Origin: Sambucus nigra
Taxonomy: Eukaryota > Streptophyta > Magnoliopsida > Dipsacales > Adoxaceae
Assembly: GCA_949130495.1 (NCBI GenBank)
Contig: OX422210.1
Coordinates: forward strand, 496,969,760-497,033,759
Direction of reading: 5' to 3'
Length of the DNA stretch: 64,000 nt
The notes under the pieces were generated by a model. That model did not search any database. It was not told the origin of the DNA and worked only from the letters and a program-made list of their open reading frames with translations. Positions 25,001 to 37,836 of this stretch are shown one piece after another; positions within the stretch are counted from its first letter, which is position 1, and each line of letters opens with the position of its first letter. Made by a program: the position numbers and the translations under genes.

Positions 25001-25620
25001 GATCCAGCAAAAACCACGACAATAGTTGAGTGGCAACAACCTTCTACTATTATAAAGATTCAAAGTTTCCTAAGACTTGAAGGTTATTATAGATGTTTTA
25101 TGGAAGTATTATCAAAGATTGCATTACCATAAATGAAGTGAACTCATAAAGATTCACGATTCGAGTGGGTGGATGGATGAATGCAATTGAGCGTTTGGGA
25201 CCTTCAAGGAGAAAACAACCACCGCCCCTATACTTGTTATACCATCTAGTGATGCTGGTTATGAAGTATACATTTAAGCCTCTTTCCAAGGATTAGGCTG
25301 TGTAATTATGAAACTAGGAAAAGTAATAAAATATGATTCTCGTTAGCTAAAGTCTCATGAGCATAACTACCAAGTCTACGATTTAGAACTAGGCGCGATA
25401 GTGTTCGCATTAAAAATCTAGAGATGTTATTTGTATGGAGAAGAGTTTCATGTATTCTCACATCATAAAAGTATTAATTTTATATTTACCCAAAAGGACT
25501 TAAATATTCGACAATGACGATGGATAGAATTTTTAAAGGATTATCACCCCAGAAAAGGCAATGTAGTAGCGGATGCACTAAGTCGAAATGTAAGTGGAAG
25601 GCTAATAGGAATGTTTTCAT
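25000..25620 (+). pseudogene. Gypsy A RT thumb and RNase H remnant
   Basis: After the RT palm come VEWQQPSTIIKIQSFLRL and EGYYRCFMEVLSKIALP (to about 25,130). RNase H follows with FQGLGCVIMKLGKVI, SHEHNYQVYDLELGAIVFAL, YLYGEEFHVFSHHKSINFIF, RWIEFLKDYH and GNVVADALSRNV, all in the order expected for gypsy RNase H and its connection region. The D-A-S-x-x-G-L-G part is damaged and several stops interrupt the frame. Confidence 0.85.
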
Positions 25621-25879
25621 ACAAAGTTATGACTACAATGGGAGAATATAATCTATCGCGAACAAAATCATGAGTTCTATCTATTCTTCGAAATATTATT
25701 GTATGTCAAACTCTTCAGAAAAAGAAAAAAGATCATAGAGCAACAATTAGATGACGATTTTTCTAAAGACCAACAACAAAACGCATAAAGTAGATGAGGA
25801 AGGAAAGATTGGACTCATAGTTGGGAAGGAGGACTAAGATCTAAGAAAAGTATATGCGTATCTTTCAATACCACTCTAA

Positions 25880-27150
25880 AAGAAGAAGTGTTATAAGAAG
25901 CTCATCACTAAAAAATCATCATACATCCAGGAAACATGATGATGTAACACAATATTAAGAGACAATACTGGTGGCAAGTAGTGGATCAAGATGTTAAAAA
26001 GTTTCTAGAAAAATGACTAACTTAACAACAAGTAAAAATTGAACATCCTTGAGGATTGTGTCAACCACTCCCTATCCCAGAGTGGAAATGGGATCATATT
26101 GCAATGGAATTCGTCAGTGGATTACCCACAACATCTCAGGGTCATAACTAAATCTGGGTAATCATGGATCACCTAACCAAATCAACACATTTTCTATGAG
26201 TTAGAACTACTGATTCCTTCTAGCGACTCAATGAAACATAAATTCAAGAGATCATTAGACTTTATATAGTACCTTTATTCAGAGTGTCAAACCATAATTA
26301 TCGATTTGTTGGTCATTTTTTACAAGCATTATAGCATGCCATGGGTACTAAACTTCATCTAAGTATGGTTTTCCATCATCAAACTAATGTACAATCAGAA
26401 AGGCTAATCTAAACACTAGAATACATGTTGGGATCTTGTACCTTAGATTTAGCAAGAAGTTGGATAGACATTTGGCACTAATCTCCTACGATAATAGTTG
26501 CCATGCCAATATTCAAATTTCCCCTACGAAGCACTCTATGGGAGACCATGTCGATCCTCATTATGTCAGATTGAATCACAAGAAAATACTATTTATGGAC
26601 CAAAAATCATAGAGGAAACAACTAAAATGATACAATTTATTAAAGAAGGATTATAAGAAGCCCAAAATTAACAAAATAGTTACACTTATAATAGAAGAAA
26701 CCCGTTGGAATTTCAGATGAAGGAAAAGTTATATCTAAAATTATCATCGAGAAAATAAATCATACGATTTAGTAGGAAAGGGAAACGACCACCACGGTAT
26801 ATTGGACATTTTGAAATCATAAAACGAATAAAACCAGTAGCATATCGTTTAGAAATACTAGCGGAATTCTGAAAAAGACACTATGTGTTTCATGTATCAG
26901 AATTAAGGAAATACATACTTGTTCCTAAACATATCAATACATGGAAAAGAATATTTGTTCAATCAAATCACGTGATTGAAGAAAAACCCATTAGGATTTT
27001 AGACTCTCAGGATAAGTTTCTTTGACACAAAACCATTCCGTTAGTCAGGTTCTTTACCAGTATCATGGAGCCAAAGAAGCCACAAGGGAAACTAAGGACG
27101 TTGTGAAACAACGTTATCCTGAACGTTTTGAAGGTAATTTCGAGGAAGAA
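25880..27150 (+). pseudogene. Gypsy A integrase and chromodomain-like tail remnant
   Basis: It begins with the HHCC zinc region (EAHH...IHPGNMMM, RQYWWQVVDQDV, decayed CxxC), then [20 protein letters not shown] and VIMDHLTKSTHFL (first catalytic Asp kept). VSNHNYRFVGHFLQAL has the second Asp changed to Asn, and FHHQTNVQSERLI keeps the Glu. The C-terminal part has RFSRKGKRPPRYIGHFEIIK, VFHVSELRKYI, EEKPIRILDSQDKFL and, in another frame, ATRETKDVVKQRYPERF. This tail is typical of the Tekay/Del chromovirus lineage, whose chromodomain-like module targets insertion to heterochromatin. It is riddled with stops. LTR A starts 20 bp later. Confidence 0.85.
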
Positions 27151-27169
27151 TTTTTTTTGGTAGGAAGAT

Positions 27170-29212
27170 TGTAATAACCCATATGATCGGATACACTATA
27201 TTACCTCTACTCATATTATAATTATAATCGCATCCAAAAAACATGACTTCCAAATGATATAAACCTATAGATATATAATACTGGTATGCAACCTAATATA
27301 ACTAATAAAGTTATTAAGTACCCCACTACATACCAATGATAAGTATAAATTACCTAAATGACCCTTAAGTTATTAAAATTTTAAATATAACCCTAGAAAA
27401 TTTCAAAACTTCATTTTTACCTCATAAACAAACCCCAACCTCAAAAATTATATATATAAATAACCTATAACACTTAAATTTACTACAATTCCCAGGACCT
27501 ACTCTTATAATTTTGTAAAATTACACTTTAACCCCTAAAACTTTCAAAAGTACATGAAAAGCCTAGATACTCAAACCTAAACTGCCTAGGGACCATATAC
27601 TTTAATAAAAATAATATCACTAAGACCCTATTGAGATGGAAGCCCACTAAGTAGCTACATAAGCTGTGTGGAACATAAAACCACATATAACTCATTAGTA
27701 CCCATCACCTTTTATACCAAAACTTACATATAAAACTAATATGAAAACCACCTCTTTATCTACTGATTACCTCTCCTTCTTTAGCCTTGTAAAAAAACAT
27801 ATCTACCACAGTAAAAACATACATTTCACTTTGCAAAATTAAATCTCTAATTTAGGTAAAATCCAGTACTCTATTATTTCATGTGTTAAACAGAGTTCTT
27901 TTGATTTGATTCGAATTATGCACTAACCTATTTTCATTTTTATCATTTACATGTTAAGTTTTACATTGGTTTAACACTAAATAAGGTCAAATAACAAATA
28001 AAACGATTGAATCTTGATCTTCTTTGGTGGATTATGTGTTCTTGACCTTGACCTAGTTTCAAGGTGGGAAAATTCAAACTCTAATTCTCAGGGGCCTAAT
28101 TGCAATGACTAATTTGTGCATAAATCATTTTTGCTACCTCAAATGACCATTTTTATCTCCGAACCCAAAATATTCACAGATGAAATTATCTATCTATACT
28201 ATGAATTAGGACCTAAAACTAAAACCATTTTATCTTATTATTTTCCTTAAAACATCACCCTAATCATGCAGTGGCTCGAATTTAAGCATAAAATCAAGGA
28301 TTTTCAGTCAAACTTTGAGTGTTTTTATTGAAACTTGGTACAAGTCTACAAGCAACCTCAATTCATACAACTTATATTTTATGAATCCTTATGAAAAATT
28401 AGAAACATTAGATTTTGAATGAAGTAAGATGGTATTGTGTTTAGCCCACAATCCTCAGTCAAAGATTTCAAACCCTAAGGTCAAACAGATGAAGGTAGAG
28501 GATGAATTAGGTTACAGGTGCACGAGTGTGGTCAATCAGAGTATTGGGAAGTTTTACTTTGTGCCTGCGGGCGTGTGCCAATCAAAATATTCTATTTTTT
28601 TTCAAAACCTTTATATTATTTTTCTGGCCAAATTGGTGTTTTATAGCACCTTATTTGGTCAACCAAAAACAATTTTCGTAGAAATCCTAGGAATGAAATT
28701 AAAAATATAAAAGTTACTTTGCACATAAACCTTGAACTTTTTCAAATTAGGAATTTAGACCCTAAATTTCACATATAAGTTTCTGAGTACATAAGGAACA
28801 ACAAAAAGTATGTTGCTCCAAATGTCAAATATGCCTATGACCTTATATAATTGAACTAATAGAAAGTTTTAAATTATAACCTAATGTCATTTTACTACAT
28901 AATAAGTACCTTACATTTATGATTTCTTTACAAAGAAGGTCATAATTTTAATTTTGTTACAGGCAACCTTGCTCCCCAACTTCTGCAAGACGTATAAAAA
29001 AACATGCCCCTTATAAAAGTAGGTAACTTCTATTTTGGTATTATTTCACATAATTACCTTGATTACGCCAATTGTTTATATCACTTTGTGATAGCTCTAG
29101 AAATGTTATTCTCATTTGTGTAGTTCATGGTACCTTAAACTTGATTCAATTTTAAAAACCTATGTTGTTTTTTAACCGAAGATTTTAATTTAAATCTAAT
29201 TTCATTAATACT
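27170..29212 (+). repeat. Gypsy A 3' LTR, left part
   Basis: It starts TGTAATAACCCATATGATCG directly after the coding remnant, the usual TGTAAYACCC start of Tekay-type LTRs. It is cut at 29,212 by element B and is proposed to resume at 47,492. The interior is AT-rich without open frames that mean anything. Only the left boundary is firm. Confidence 0.7.
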
Positions 29213-30193
29213 TGTAATACGCCGTACTTTTATAGATATTTAAATTTCATAGGTGACGTAATTTAGTAAGGAGAGGAATTTTTGAGAATAGTAAATTCTG
29301 GATTAATAAGTGTTAAATATTTACCGATGGGTGTTACATTTACTTTTGGTAGTAAGTAAATGAGTTGGATTATTTTAATTACATGTCATAGTTGGGTGAA
29401 GAGACAAAGGATAATATTTTATTTGGAAAACACGCATTAAGAAGTGTTAAGTTCGATTAGTGAATTTTAGTTAAGTGACTCGGATGGATATTTTGAGTGC
29501 ATGGTTGGTTTTAGAATGGCCTAGATAGTCAGATTAGAGTATCCGAGGGCAGTGTTTAGGTTCTGGGGACTTTTGGACTAGTAGGGACTCGTAATTGAGT
29601 AAACGAGTCATTTTTGGGTTTATAAGGGGCAAGACCTTACTTCTCTCTTATAAGGCACGAGAGAGGAAGAGAAAGAAAGAAAAAGTGAGAAAGAAGAAAA
29701 AGAGAAAGGAAAAAGGGAAAAGAGGAAGAAGAAAGGGACTTCCAGCCCAAAATCTGCGGGATTCGACTCAAGCTCGTCGGATTTCATCCACGAGGCAAGT
29801 ATTTACTTACTTTATTTATTTGAGTGTGTGTATCTCATATTGTAGTTGATAAACTAGAAAATTTTGGGTTAGAACCCTTAAAATAAATTTGGGAAAATTT
29901 GATTTAGATTTAACAAATTGATGTGTTGTTAACTACTTATGAATTCTAGTGTTAAAACCATGTTAATGGAGTGTATAAATGGTTAGAAATGGTAGAAAAT
30001 GATAAACTAGGGTTTTTATCATTTTAGGGTTTAAATATATGAGAAATGGTTTAATACCACAAATTAATTGATGTTTTAGTTGAAAAACATATATTAGATG
30101 TTTATGGAGTTGGTGGTTAAGATTAGAAACAACAAAAATGGAGTTTGGGAAGATATTGGGGTTTTGGAGAAGTTGGAAAACCTTAGAAGATTT

Positions 30194-30340
30194 TCGGATT
30201 CGAACCAACCGAATCATTCGGCAGGCTGAATCGATTCCGTATGAGACAGTTAGAAAGTTGAACCTTTTCGAATTGATTCGGACAGGCCGAATCGATTCGG
30301 TGGCCAGCGAATCAATTCGGGCAGGCCCAATCGATTCAGT
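30194..30340. repeat. GAATCGATTCGG palindrome cluster (5' LTR of B)
   Basis: About six near-palindromic 12-mers of the form GAATC(G/A)ATTCGG occur in pairs separated by GCAGGC or ACAGGCC, in three units of about 40-50 bp. The partner LTR carries the diverged cluster at about 45,310-45,440. Confidence 0.8.
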
Positions 30341-30951
30341 TCTGGCAGATTTTTTACGTTTTCTCCTTTAAGTTTAGGGAAGTTTAAATTATGTTTTTGG
30401 ATATTATTATAGGGGATTCTATATTTTATATTAGGACTCCTAGATGTTGTTATTGAGGGTGAGAAAACATTGGGATAAAAGAGGGAACCTTGGGTTAAGT
30501 TAGTGTACGATCCGAGGTATGGATTTCATGAATGTTTGGGACGAGAGACATTCGAGAGAATTATTTGGCAAGCATGTATAGATATATTTATGCGGTTAGA
30601 ATATATATGGGCCCATTGAAATGGAGAAAATGCTAGGATGCAATTAGGATGGAATTTAGGATATGGGCTAAGGAGAATGGAGCGGCTATCCGATACGTCT
30701 ATTGACGACTATTATTATAGGTGATGTGATGCCTATGGAATTACAATAAGTAGTTTGTATACTTATTTAATTGTTACGAATTGATATATTCGGGATTATA
30801 TATAAATTCTTAAAAGTGACTAAGGTGCAAGTCATGTTTAAGCAAGAGAATACTTATGGGATTAGTATTTTAAGTGTGTGAATACTAAATATTATTGCGA
30901 ATAGGAACATTCGTGGTTATTGACTATCCCTATATGAAATTTGCAATTATA

Positions 30952-30954
<3 letters not shown>

Positions 30955-30994
<40 letters not shown>
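30955..30994. repeat. (AT)n microsatellite
   Basis: A run of AT about 40 bp long. The matching position in the other LTR (about 45,983) is much shorter. Confidence 0.95.
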
Positions 30995-30998
<4 letters not shown>

Positions 30999-31578
30999 AG
31001 TGATGTAGATTATATATACTATGTGATCACTGTATATATATAATATAATGTGATACGGATACATATATTTGTGTGTGATTGGTATATTTGTATCTTAGAG
31101 GATGGTTCCACGGGCTTTCCTTTGGCGTAGGGTTGGAATAGCCAGATTATATATTTTTCTATAGTGTAATTCAGGGAGGTTCCGCGATGTGCGTGAATCC
31201 CCTAGCTTGAGGAGAAGGGGGAGTATATCCCAAGGTCATCTCGTCCCGCGTACGAGTGCCATGTGTGTACTCCACTTGCAAAAGGAATATGACCTCCTAC
31301 AACGTTGCGTATTTTTACCATGACCATAAGAGAGTGTGGCTTGGTACCGTGGTATAGTGAGTAAACCCGAATATGGATAGACGCTATGAGATCGCATCCT
31401 CGAGTTATAGCTCGGTGGGATGGTTATTATACTTATGATTATGATAGGTACTATTAAATACTTGTTGCGTATAGTATATTGCTTGTATATGAAGAGGAGA
31501 TATCATATAAAGTGTTATTCTCCTTCCGGTAGATTTATATCCGGATTTATAAGAATATGGATCATGGGTTCTAATGAG

Positions 31579-31581
<3 letters not shown>

Positions 31582-31614
<33 letters not shown>
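31582..31614. repeat. (AT)n microsatellite
   Basis: AT run of about 33 bp, contracted to about 14 bp at about 46,581 in the partner LTR. Confidence 0.95.
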
Positions 31615-31616
<2 letters not shown>

Positions 31617-31677
31617 GGTTTTATTATTTGTGTTTTGTACTGAGGGCCTAGTGGATCCCGACGATCAACATTGTCAT

Positions 31678-31745
31678 GTAGTAGTATATTGGGGGGGGGG
31701 GTACTTGTTTGGGTTTCGCTTCACGAGACACCCCACGCACGAACG
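31678..31745 (+). repeat. Copy 2 of the dispersed motif (5' LTR of B)
   Basis: GTAGTATATT, a G-run, TACTTGTTTGGGTTTCGCTT, then GAGACACCCCACGCACGAAC. Confidence 0.8.
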
Positions 31746-32498
31746 TAGAGCAATGTTGGGAATGGGGAGAAGTTTAGCCCTTAGTACTCGGATCAATGAG
31801 GATCTTATGGGTGAAATAGATTATTTAGGCTGGGTAGATTAACTAGGTTTTTTAAAAGGTATGCGATAGGGGAGAACTATTAGAAGAGGGGTGAGGGGTA
31901 TCTCATGGGAGTGCGATACCAATTTAAATATGAGATAAATCATATTTTAAAAATATGGCATTTAAGCACTTGCTATAATATTTTCAAAACTCGGGCTCTG
32001 ACCCGTATCTCTCTTTTCTTCCCTCTAGCTATATATATATATATAGGTGTCTAGACACAGGGACGCCTGGATGATGATCCTTTCGAGTCAGACGTTGCTG
32101 CAGCAGCTGTGGATGCATGCATGTTTATTTTTTAGACGCTTCTATTATTGTGATCTAGATAGGAAGCATTGTAATAACACTCGGGCCAAAATCCCAATTG
32201 TGTTCATTTATTCTTTTATCGCCTTTTAGTGAGGCATTCGATTTGGTTGTATTATGTTGATCCGATTGTTCGGTTATTTTATTTCATTTCTGTTTTATAT
32301 ACATAAACTCAGTGAATGTTTTATTTGAATGGTTTGATTAAAAAGATTAGTTAAATAAAATTTTGACGCCAGCCTAATAGGTTATTAGTAATTAAATTGG
32401 TTTTCGACAGTGATGCTAAGAATGAACCATATGAGACTCCTATTTTAATTGGGTACAGGATTGATCGCTCGGTATTTTATTAGGCGGGGTGTCACAGA

Positions 32499-32510
32499 TG
32501 GTATCAGATC
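32499..32510 (+). promoter_or_regulatory. Element B primer-binding site
   Basis: TGGTATCAGATC begins two bases after the 5' LTR. It matches the initiator tRNA-Met complement TGGTATCAGAGC with one difference. Confidence 0.85.
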
Positions 32511-34279
32511 ATCGGGTTCTAGTGTCCTTAGGAATCTGTGCGGGCGTACTATGCTTTAAGCGTTTCTTTCGATTTGATATAGAGCCTTATGATTAGCATT
32601 GTTGATTCACCTTGTGAGATTTAGTTCTCCCTCTATTATATAAGACTATATTAAATCTTTTGTACGCTCGTTTGAGATTCGTGTACTGATCGAGGTAGGG
32701 CAACCAAGAAAGTCCGTGATGAGGACAACAGGAGGCAGGGCTTAGTTAGAGCTGTAAGTGGAATTAGGGGACGAGGACCGCGGTATAGGTCACTCTCCTT
32801 GTGGAATTTTCCCAAGATTGCAACAACGACTACTAAAGTGTAGTGGTTATAATTATACAAGTACCACTATAGTAGAGAGTGGGGATAAACTTTAATTACC
32901 CGGTGAAGTTAAATTGAGAAAAAGTTTAAAAGGGTATTTGATAAGGACCATGCGTTCAAGTTAAGTCATGCGGAAGAAGTGTAGCATTACTCAGTGGAAG
33001 TGTAAGGCTCAGAAGCTTGGGCTTAGAGTAGGGTATGGAAATACCTAGAGGCGGAAAAATTGAGGAAAATTTTTCACTTGTGGGAGTAATATTGAAATGG
33101 TGGGAACTGTATTCACCATGTTTAAGGGAGACGGATGTTTTGCTCATAAGGGGATCTTACTAATGGATTTAATCGTTAGTTCCTTTGATTTAGAAGGAAT
33201 GAAGAGAACGTAATTACTGAATTATTCACATGAGGATCGGTCAGAGGCCGACAGTGAATAAAGAGTTATATGATTAGGGGAACCTTGTACCGAAGTAAGG
33301 TAGGTACAATGAAGAGAGAGTCCTTTAGTAGAATGATAGGCTCACTAGTAAGTGTTGCTAACACATATGGAGAAATTGTGTTCGTGAAACCTCACAGGTG
33401 GACATCCTCTCGAGAATTCATTCAAGCAGGGAAGTTGGGACCAATAGTAGGTTTCCTTTTTAGTCGTAGGAGCTAAGGGAACTATGTGGATGAATTTTAG
33501 GATAAAGGATATTAGTGTCTAAGAGACTGATAACCTTAACATAGCCAGGGTAGCCAGCGAGGGGGAATCTGGTAAGGTGGAGTGTACAACCACACGCTTA
33601 GTCATTGCTCGGTAGGAGTTAAAGGACAAGAGTAGAGTGCTTAGGTGGAGCATTTAGTAAAGTAGTTTTTGGTTTGGTTAAGGCAAGTGTATTGTATCCG
33701 AAAACCAATTGAAGTAGCCGGGGTAATTGGCAAGAGTGTTGGTATGAGTTTTGCTTCGGATAAAGGAGGTATATTTCGTGTGGCTAGATGGCGTCACAGT
33801 ATTTTCTTAACCCCGGATTCATGTGCTTGATTCCAGTTTACTGGTAGTATCAGTCATATTATAGAAGGTATGTCTATATGTTTTCCACAGTAGCGGGGTT
33901 CTATTTTCCTTCATTCGCTATAAAAGCGAGTGTTGATATTTTAAATTTTTATCCAGTTTGTAATGCTCATCTTGTGTATGTTATACGAGTATGGTACTAT
34001 TATAAGTGTAATGTATTTGTGGATGATCAAAGCGATAGCATTCTAATGATTGCAAGACTATCCTATATGCAGTTCTAGGGTGGAACTGGTTGTTTTTGCG
34101 ATATCTTACCTGGATACGAGTTGAGCTCGCCTTTATTATATGATTAGATGGAACTTCGATGAGTAGATGTTTCATTGCCATGATTTTGTGCATGACGACC
34201 TTATATATGGTCTAAGGTATTCAGGATTTAGTATTTTACATGTTTTACGCTGACATACCTCCACGACCAACAAAGTTAA

Positions 34280-34340
34280 GTAGTAGTGTATCAGAGGGGT
34301 TCCTTATTTGGATTTAGCTTATGAGACACTCCACGCATGA
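34280..34340 (+). repeat. Copy 3 of the dispersed motif (interior of B)
   Basis: TAGTAGTGTATCAGAGGGGT, TCCTTATTTGGATTTAGCTT, then GAGACACTCCACGCATGA. Confidence 0.8.
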
Positions 34341-34755
34341 AAATTAACAACATTGGGAGTGGAGAGATGTTACTGTATGCTGGGATGTTGGTTTTGTTGA
34401 AATTAGCTGAGAGTCATGTGATGATTAGGGGTTAATAAAAAGTAGATGTGCTTTGGAAAAGCACTGGAAATGTTTCTCTCACCGCAAGTATATAGGTGAG
34501 GCAAGGTGAAGGAAATTGATTTGAGGCTTATATCCAGGCCTTGAATAGAAGGAAAATTCAGAGGAAATATGTTTTGAGTATGATATTCGTAACACTTTTG
34601 CATAAAGTAGGTTCCCCGATTAGTTAGACTTTCCATTTCGTCAAGATGGGAGGACATAGTCCTAGAAGTACGTTAATAGGTTAGCGAGGTAGGATTTAGA
34701 ACATCCAGTTGGTGTGCCTTAGGCCGTTATATCCTGATGACCAGTGATATAAGGA

Positions 34756-34815
34756 AGCAGTGTAACGGGAGGGTTCCTTGTTTGGATTTTTCTTTGTGAG
34801 ACGTCCCATGCATGA
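34756..34815 (+). repeat. Copy 4 of the dispersed motif (interior of B)
   Basis: GCAGTGTAACGGGAGGGTTC, CTTGTTTGGATTTTTCTTTG, then GAGACGTCCCATGCATGA. Confidence 0.8.
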
Positions 34816-35749
34816 CACCGAGCAAATGTCAGAAGTTGAGAGAGGTCTTGGGCACTAGGAATATAGTTAGGATAGTACTCATTTCACGTGGGTAGGAAAA
34901 CACATCAATCGTAGGGTTATTGGGAAGTAAGGAAAAAAGGACTAGTGGCGCCGATATAAGGATATTGTGGTGAATTAACCATGAGAATATTCGTGGGTTG
35001 ACTTTAAGAAGGATTTGACTTCCACGTACAGGAATAATTGAATTTTGAATTATTCGGGTTAGTAATACCCATGTGTTAGTACCGGGCCGAGGAAACGAGG
35101 CCCATTTTTAGAGAGAGTGTTACATATCGAACGTTTACAATGGTTGTGCATATAGGCATGAATTAAAGGTTGTGTGGGCACCTTAGCAAGTTGATTTTAT
35201 ATACCGCCCGAAATAGAAAGGCATAGTATACAAATATGAAGATTATGTTGCCAGGAAGTTTCAAATGGATTTTGAATGGGTTAGATGGAACATCATAGGA
35301 GGTACGCAATGATCTAATTATATCTGTACAATAGGAGTTAGCACACCTAAGATAAGCGAGAAGACTGGCGGGAATAATCAAGCGCTAGTGTAGTTTCCTT
35401 TTGAGGGAATTTTGATGTACTGTTGTAGATGAGTGGACGCTTAGGGTTATGGTTCTCGGATGGGATCGATACGTTAGATCTATGATTATAGGCTCATTTT
35501 TTTATGCGGCTATAGAAGCACTAGGTGCGACGTGTCGTAATTATAGTCAACCTTACAATCGAGGTAGTGTTTCAGCGTATAGAAATTTAGTTAAGCTTGG
35601 GGTTAACTTAGTGTGTTATAATGTAAGCCTTGAGATAAGTGTTATATGGTAGGACACCATTGGGTAGTACCATTCAACATCAGTGTATTAGGACGGAGTG
35701 ACTTTGGTGAAACAGGTTGTATCCGAATTTCGAGGACGAAATTCCATTG

Positions 35750-35763
35750 TAAGTGGGGAAGTA
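35750..35763 (+). promoter_or_regulatory. Element B polypurine tract
   Basis: AAGTGGGGAAGTA directly precedes the 3' LTR start TGTAATACCCC. Upstream TTCGAGGACGAAATT is a common gypsy string before the PPT. Confidence 0.75.
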
Positions 35764-35844
35764 TGTAATACCCCGTACTTTTATAGATATTTAAATTGCA
35801 TAGGTGACGTAATTTGGTAAGGAAAGGAATTTCTGAGAATAGTA
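35764..35844 (+). repeat. Element B 3' LTR, left fragment
   Basis: The first 81 bp of the LTR, matching 29,213-29,293 with few differences. It is interrupted by copia C. The last five bases, TAGTA, are the left copy of the target duplication. Confidence 0.92.
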
Positions 35845-37823
35845 TGAAAAATGTTACTAAAGCCGTTTATTAAAAATAAACTATTTAAGTAACTCCGATC
35901 TGTTTTTTAAGAAACTCTTTTCGTAAAAACCAAACTATTTGAACACAAAATGTGTTTAATAAATTAGTATGTACGAGATCTATTCAAGAATTGAATAACA
36001 TGTTTATAAAGTAGTTTAAAAATCTTAAATTCAACACAGCCAAGAGTGAGATGAGGAGATGTAGAAATATTATGTTCACGATGTTTTTTAGGTGGTAAAA
36101 CCTCACCAATTGAGGAAACATCCACGACTCCCTCTACGGAGTAAAATGAAAAATCCACTTAAACAAATATATGAGTTAAAAACTATATAACTAACATGAA
36201 AACAACTCAGTCCTATATAAGTTTAGGAATGTACCCTCTGGTGTCCTTAAACTTCTCTGTAGTTCTGATTGTAGATGTAGTTCTCCCAGTTTGTTAACTT
36301 CTGATTTGTTCCAGCACTTTACGTCGACTCTTTTTTCTCAAGATCTTATTACCAACACTTTTCGTGTTGTAGGGTGAAAGTGTTTGTGAAGGTGCTTTCT
36401 AACACATGCATGCACACACACACACATTTATTAAGTACAAACAGTCCTAACAAATTACAATAACACTATATGCTGTGATCTTTTCTTTTTCTTTCTTCTT
36501 ACAAAATTTTTCACCTTATTTGACCTTTAAATCATTCCCAGAATCCACGGATACCTTGCTAGGAAGATAGACAAGGTCTTAATCAATCTCAGAATTTAGA
36601 GAAACTTTCGAGATTGAAAACCTCCAAGTGAGATTCCAAACTAGGTCAAAGGTTTAGTTTTACAAGAACTAGAAACATAAAACATTTATTGTTGATTTCA
36701 AAGTAAGTAAATGATTTAAAGAAAATAATCAACAATATATTTCTCAAGAAGAGAAATAAAATGAAACTAAGTGTAATGTAACTTGAATAACTCAGATCTG
36801 AAATTTCTATGAAATCAGAAAGTAGATCTGAGTAAAACGTTTAAGTTGAAAACAAGATCAAGTGAACACGAGGTTACAGCAACAAAAACAAACTCAACTC
36901 AAACTCTCAAGAACACTCAGAGAAGTGTTTTGGATATGGAGGTATTTGAATAAGTGTTTGAGTTTGGATGGAAGAGGTTTGACGAACAGGGTTAGGGTTT
37001 CTAACTCTCTCTTTTCTCTCTCTGTTCTCTCTCTTCTCTCTCAATTTCTCAGAGGAAATGAAAATGGCAAAAGTCTTCGAAGTCTGAGAGAAGGGTCCGT
37101 TTTATAGGGTAAGGAGAAGGTTCGAGAGGCTGGCTCAAAGCCGAGGGCCTAGATTAAGTCAAGCCAAATTGACTTAGATCGTATGGTTTAAATAAAGCGG
37201 TGATAAAACAAATCCTGATTGGTCTAAAGAGTTGTACTGGGATTCACCAAGATAACATGCAGATCGTTGATAGCTAATGATCCAAGGGCTAGGAACATAT
37301 GCAGTTTTAACTCAGTAAAGAAACACAACTTCAGCCAATCAGACGAGGACAGGTGCTGGTCAATAACAGGATAACAAACGCGCGTCCAAAGTTAATTAAA
37401 ACCACACCCTCAAGTCTACTCCGCTTTCGAATTCTACCCAAGGTAACATTAAGCCAATTTAATCAACAAGTTATATTTACAAATTAACCCCAAAAACTTT
37501 TAAATCAAGTTTTAATTAAGAAAATCTAATTTAAAAAATGTTTAAAAAATCCCAAAAAATTATTAGAATTCCAATTTAGGGATTTAAACACACTCAACAT
37601 ATGTACACACATTATTAAGCAGTATGATATGCAATAAATGAATTCTACTGTGTGTGAGTGTTGGCATTAGGTTCTTGATCACTACAAAATAGAGAGATAA
37701 AGTAGCAAACCAACTTCTAAGGTTCTTTGGATTCAAGGGAGGACACAATTTTGTCACAATTTCCAAACTAGATGAGCACTTATACAATATAGACTCAAGT
37801 GAGTCAAAAGTATAAGGGCTGCA
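35845..37823 (-). repeat. Element C 3' LTR
   Basis: The 3' LTR relative to minus-strand coding. On the minus strand it starts TGCAGCCCTTATACTTTT and ends CATTTTTCA. The complement of a TATAAAA box lies at 37,100-37,106 and a pyrimidine-rich tract at 37,005-37,045. An inverted repeat CTCAGATCT...AGATCTGAG spans 36,791-36,832. Confidence 0.95.
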
Positions 37824-37836
37824 ATCTCCCCCTTTG
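37824..37836 (-). promoter_or_regulatory. Element C polypurine tract
   Basis: The minus strand reads CCAAAGGGGGAGAT immediately before the 3' LTR, the SIRE/copia type. Confidence 0.85.

Larger units (their letters stand above)
29213..32496 (+). repeat. Element B 5' LTR
   Basis: It starts TGTAATACGCCGTACTTTTA and ends GGCGGGGTGTCACA. It aligns with 35,764-35,844 and 44,417-47,491. Within it are a purine-rich stretch (29,655-29,740), a cluster of GAATCGATTCGG palindromes (30,194-30,340), two (AT)n runs (30,955-30,994 and 31,582-31,614), a relatively GC-rich block (31,085-31,290) and one copy of the dispersed 65-80 bp motif (31,678-31,745). Confidence 0.9.
32511..35749 (+). other. Element B interior, no recognisable coding
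   Basis: Short open frames only. I searched by eye for zinc knuckle, protease DTG/DSG, RT, RNase H and integrase motifs and found none in order. FVDDQS at about 34,010-34,030 is isolated and is rejected as RT. Two copies of the dispersed motif lie at 34,280-34,340 and 34,756-34,815. Composition is less AT-rich than the flanks. Confidence 0.6.

Noticed and set aside
33990..34050. FVDDQS peptide resembling the RT catalytic box
   Set aside because: Isolated; none of the flanking RT blocks is present in any frame.
36862..37107. Frame repeated at 43,404-43,700 (ending LRGNENGKSLR)
   Set aside because: The two are the same LTR segment of copia C, antisense to its transcript; duplication reflects the LTRs, not conservation of a protein.
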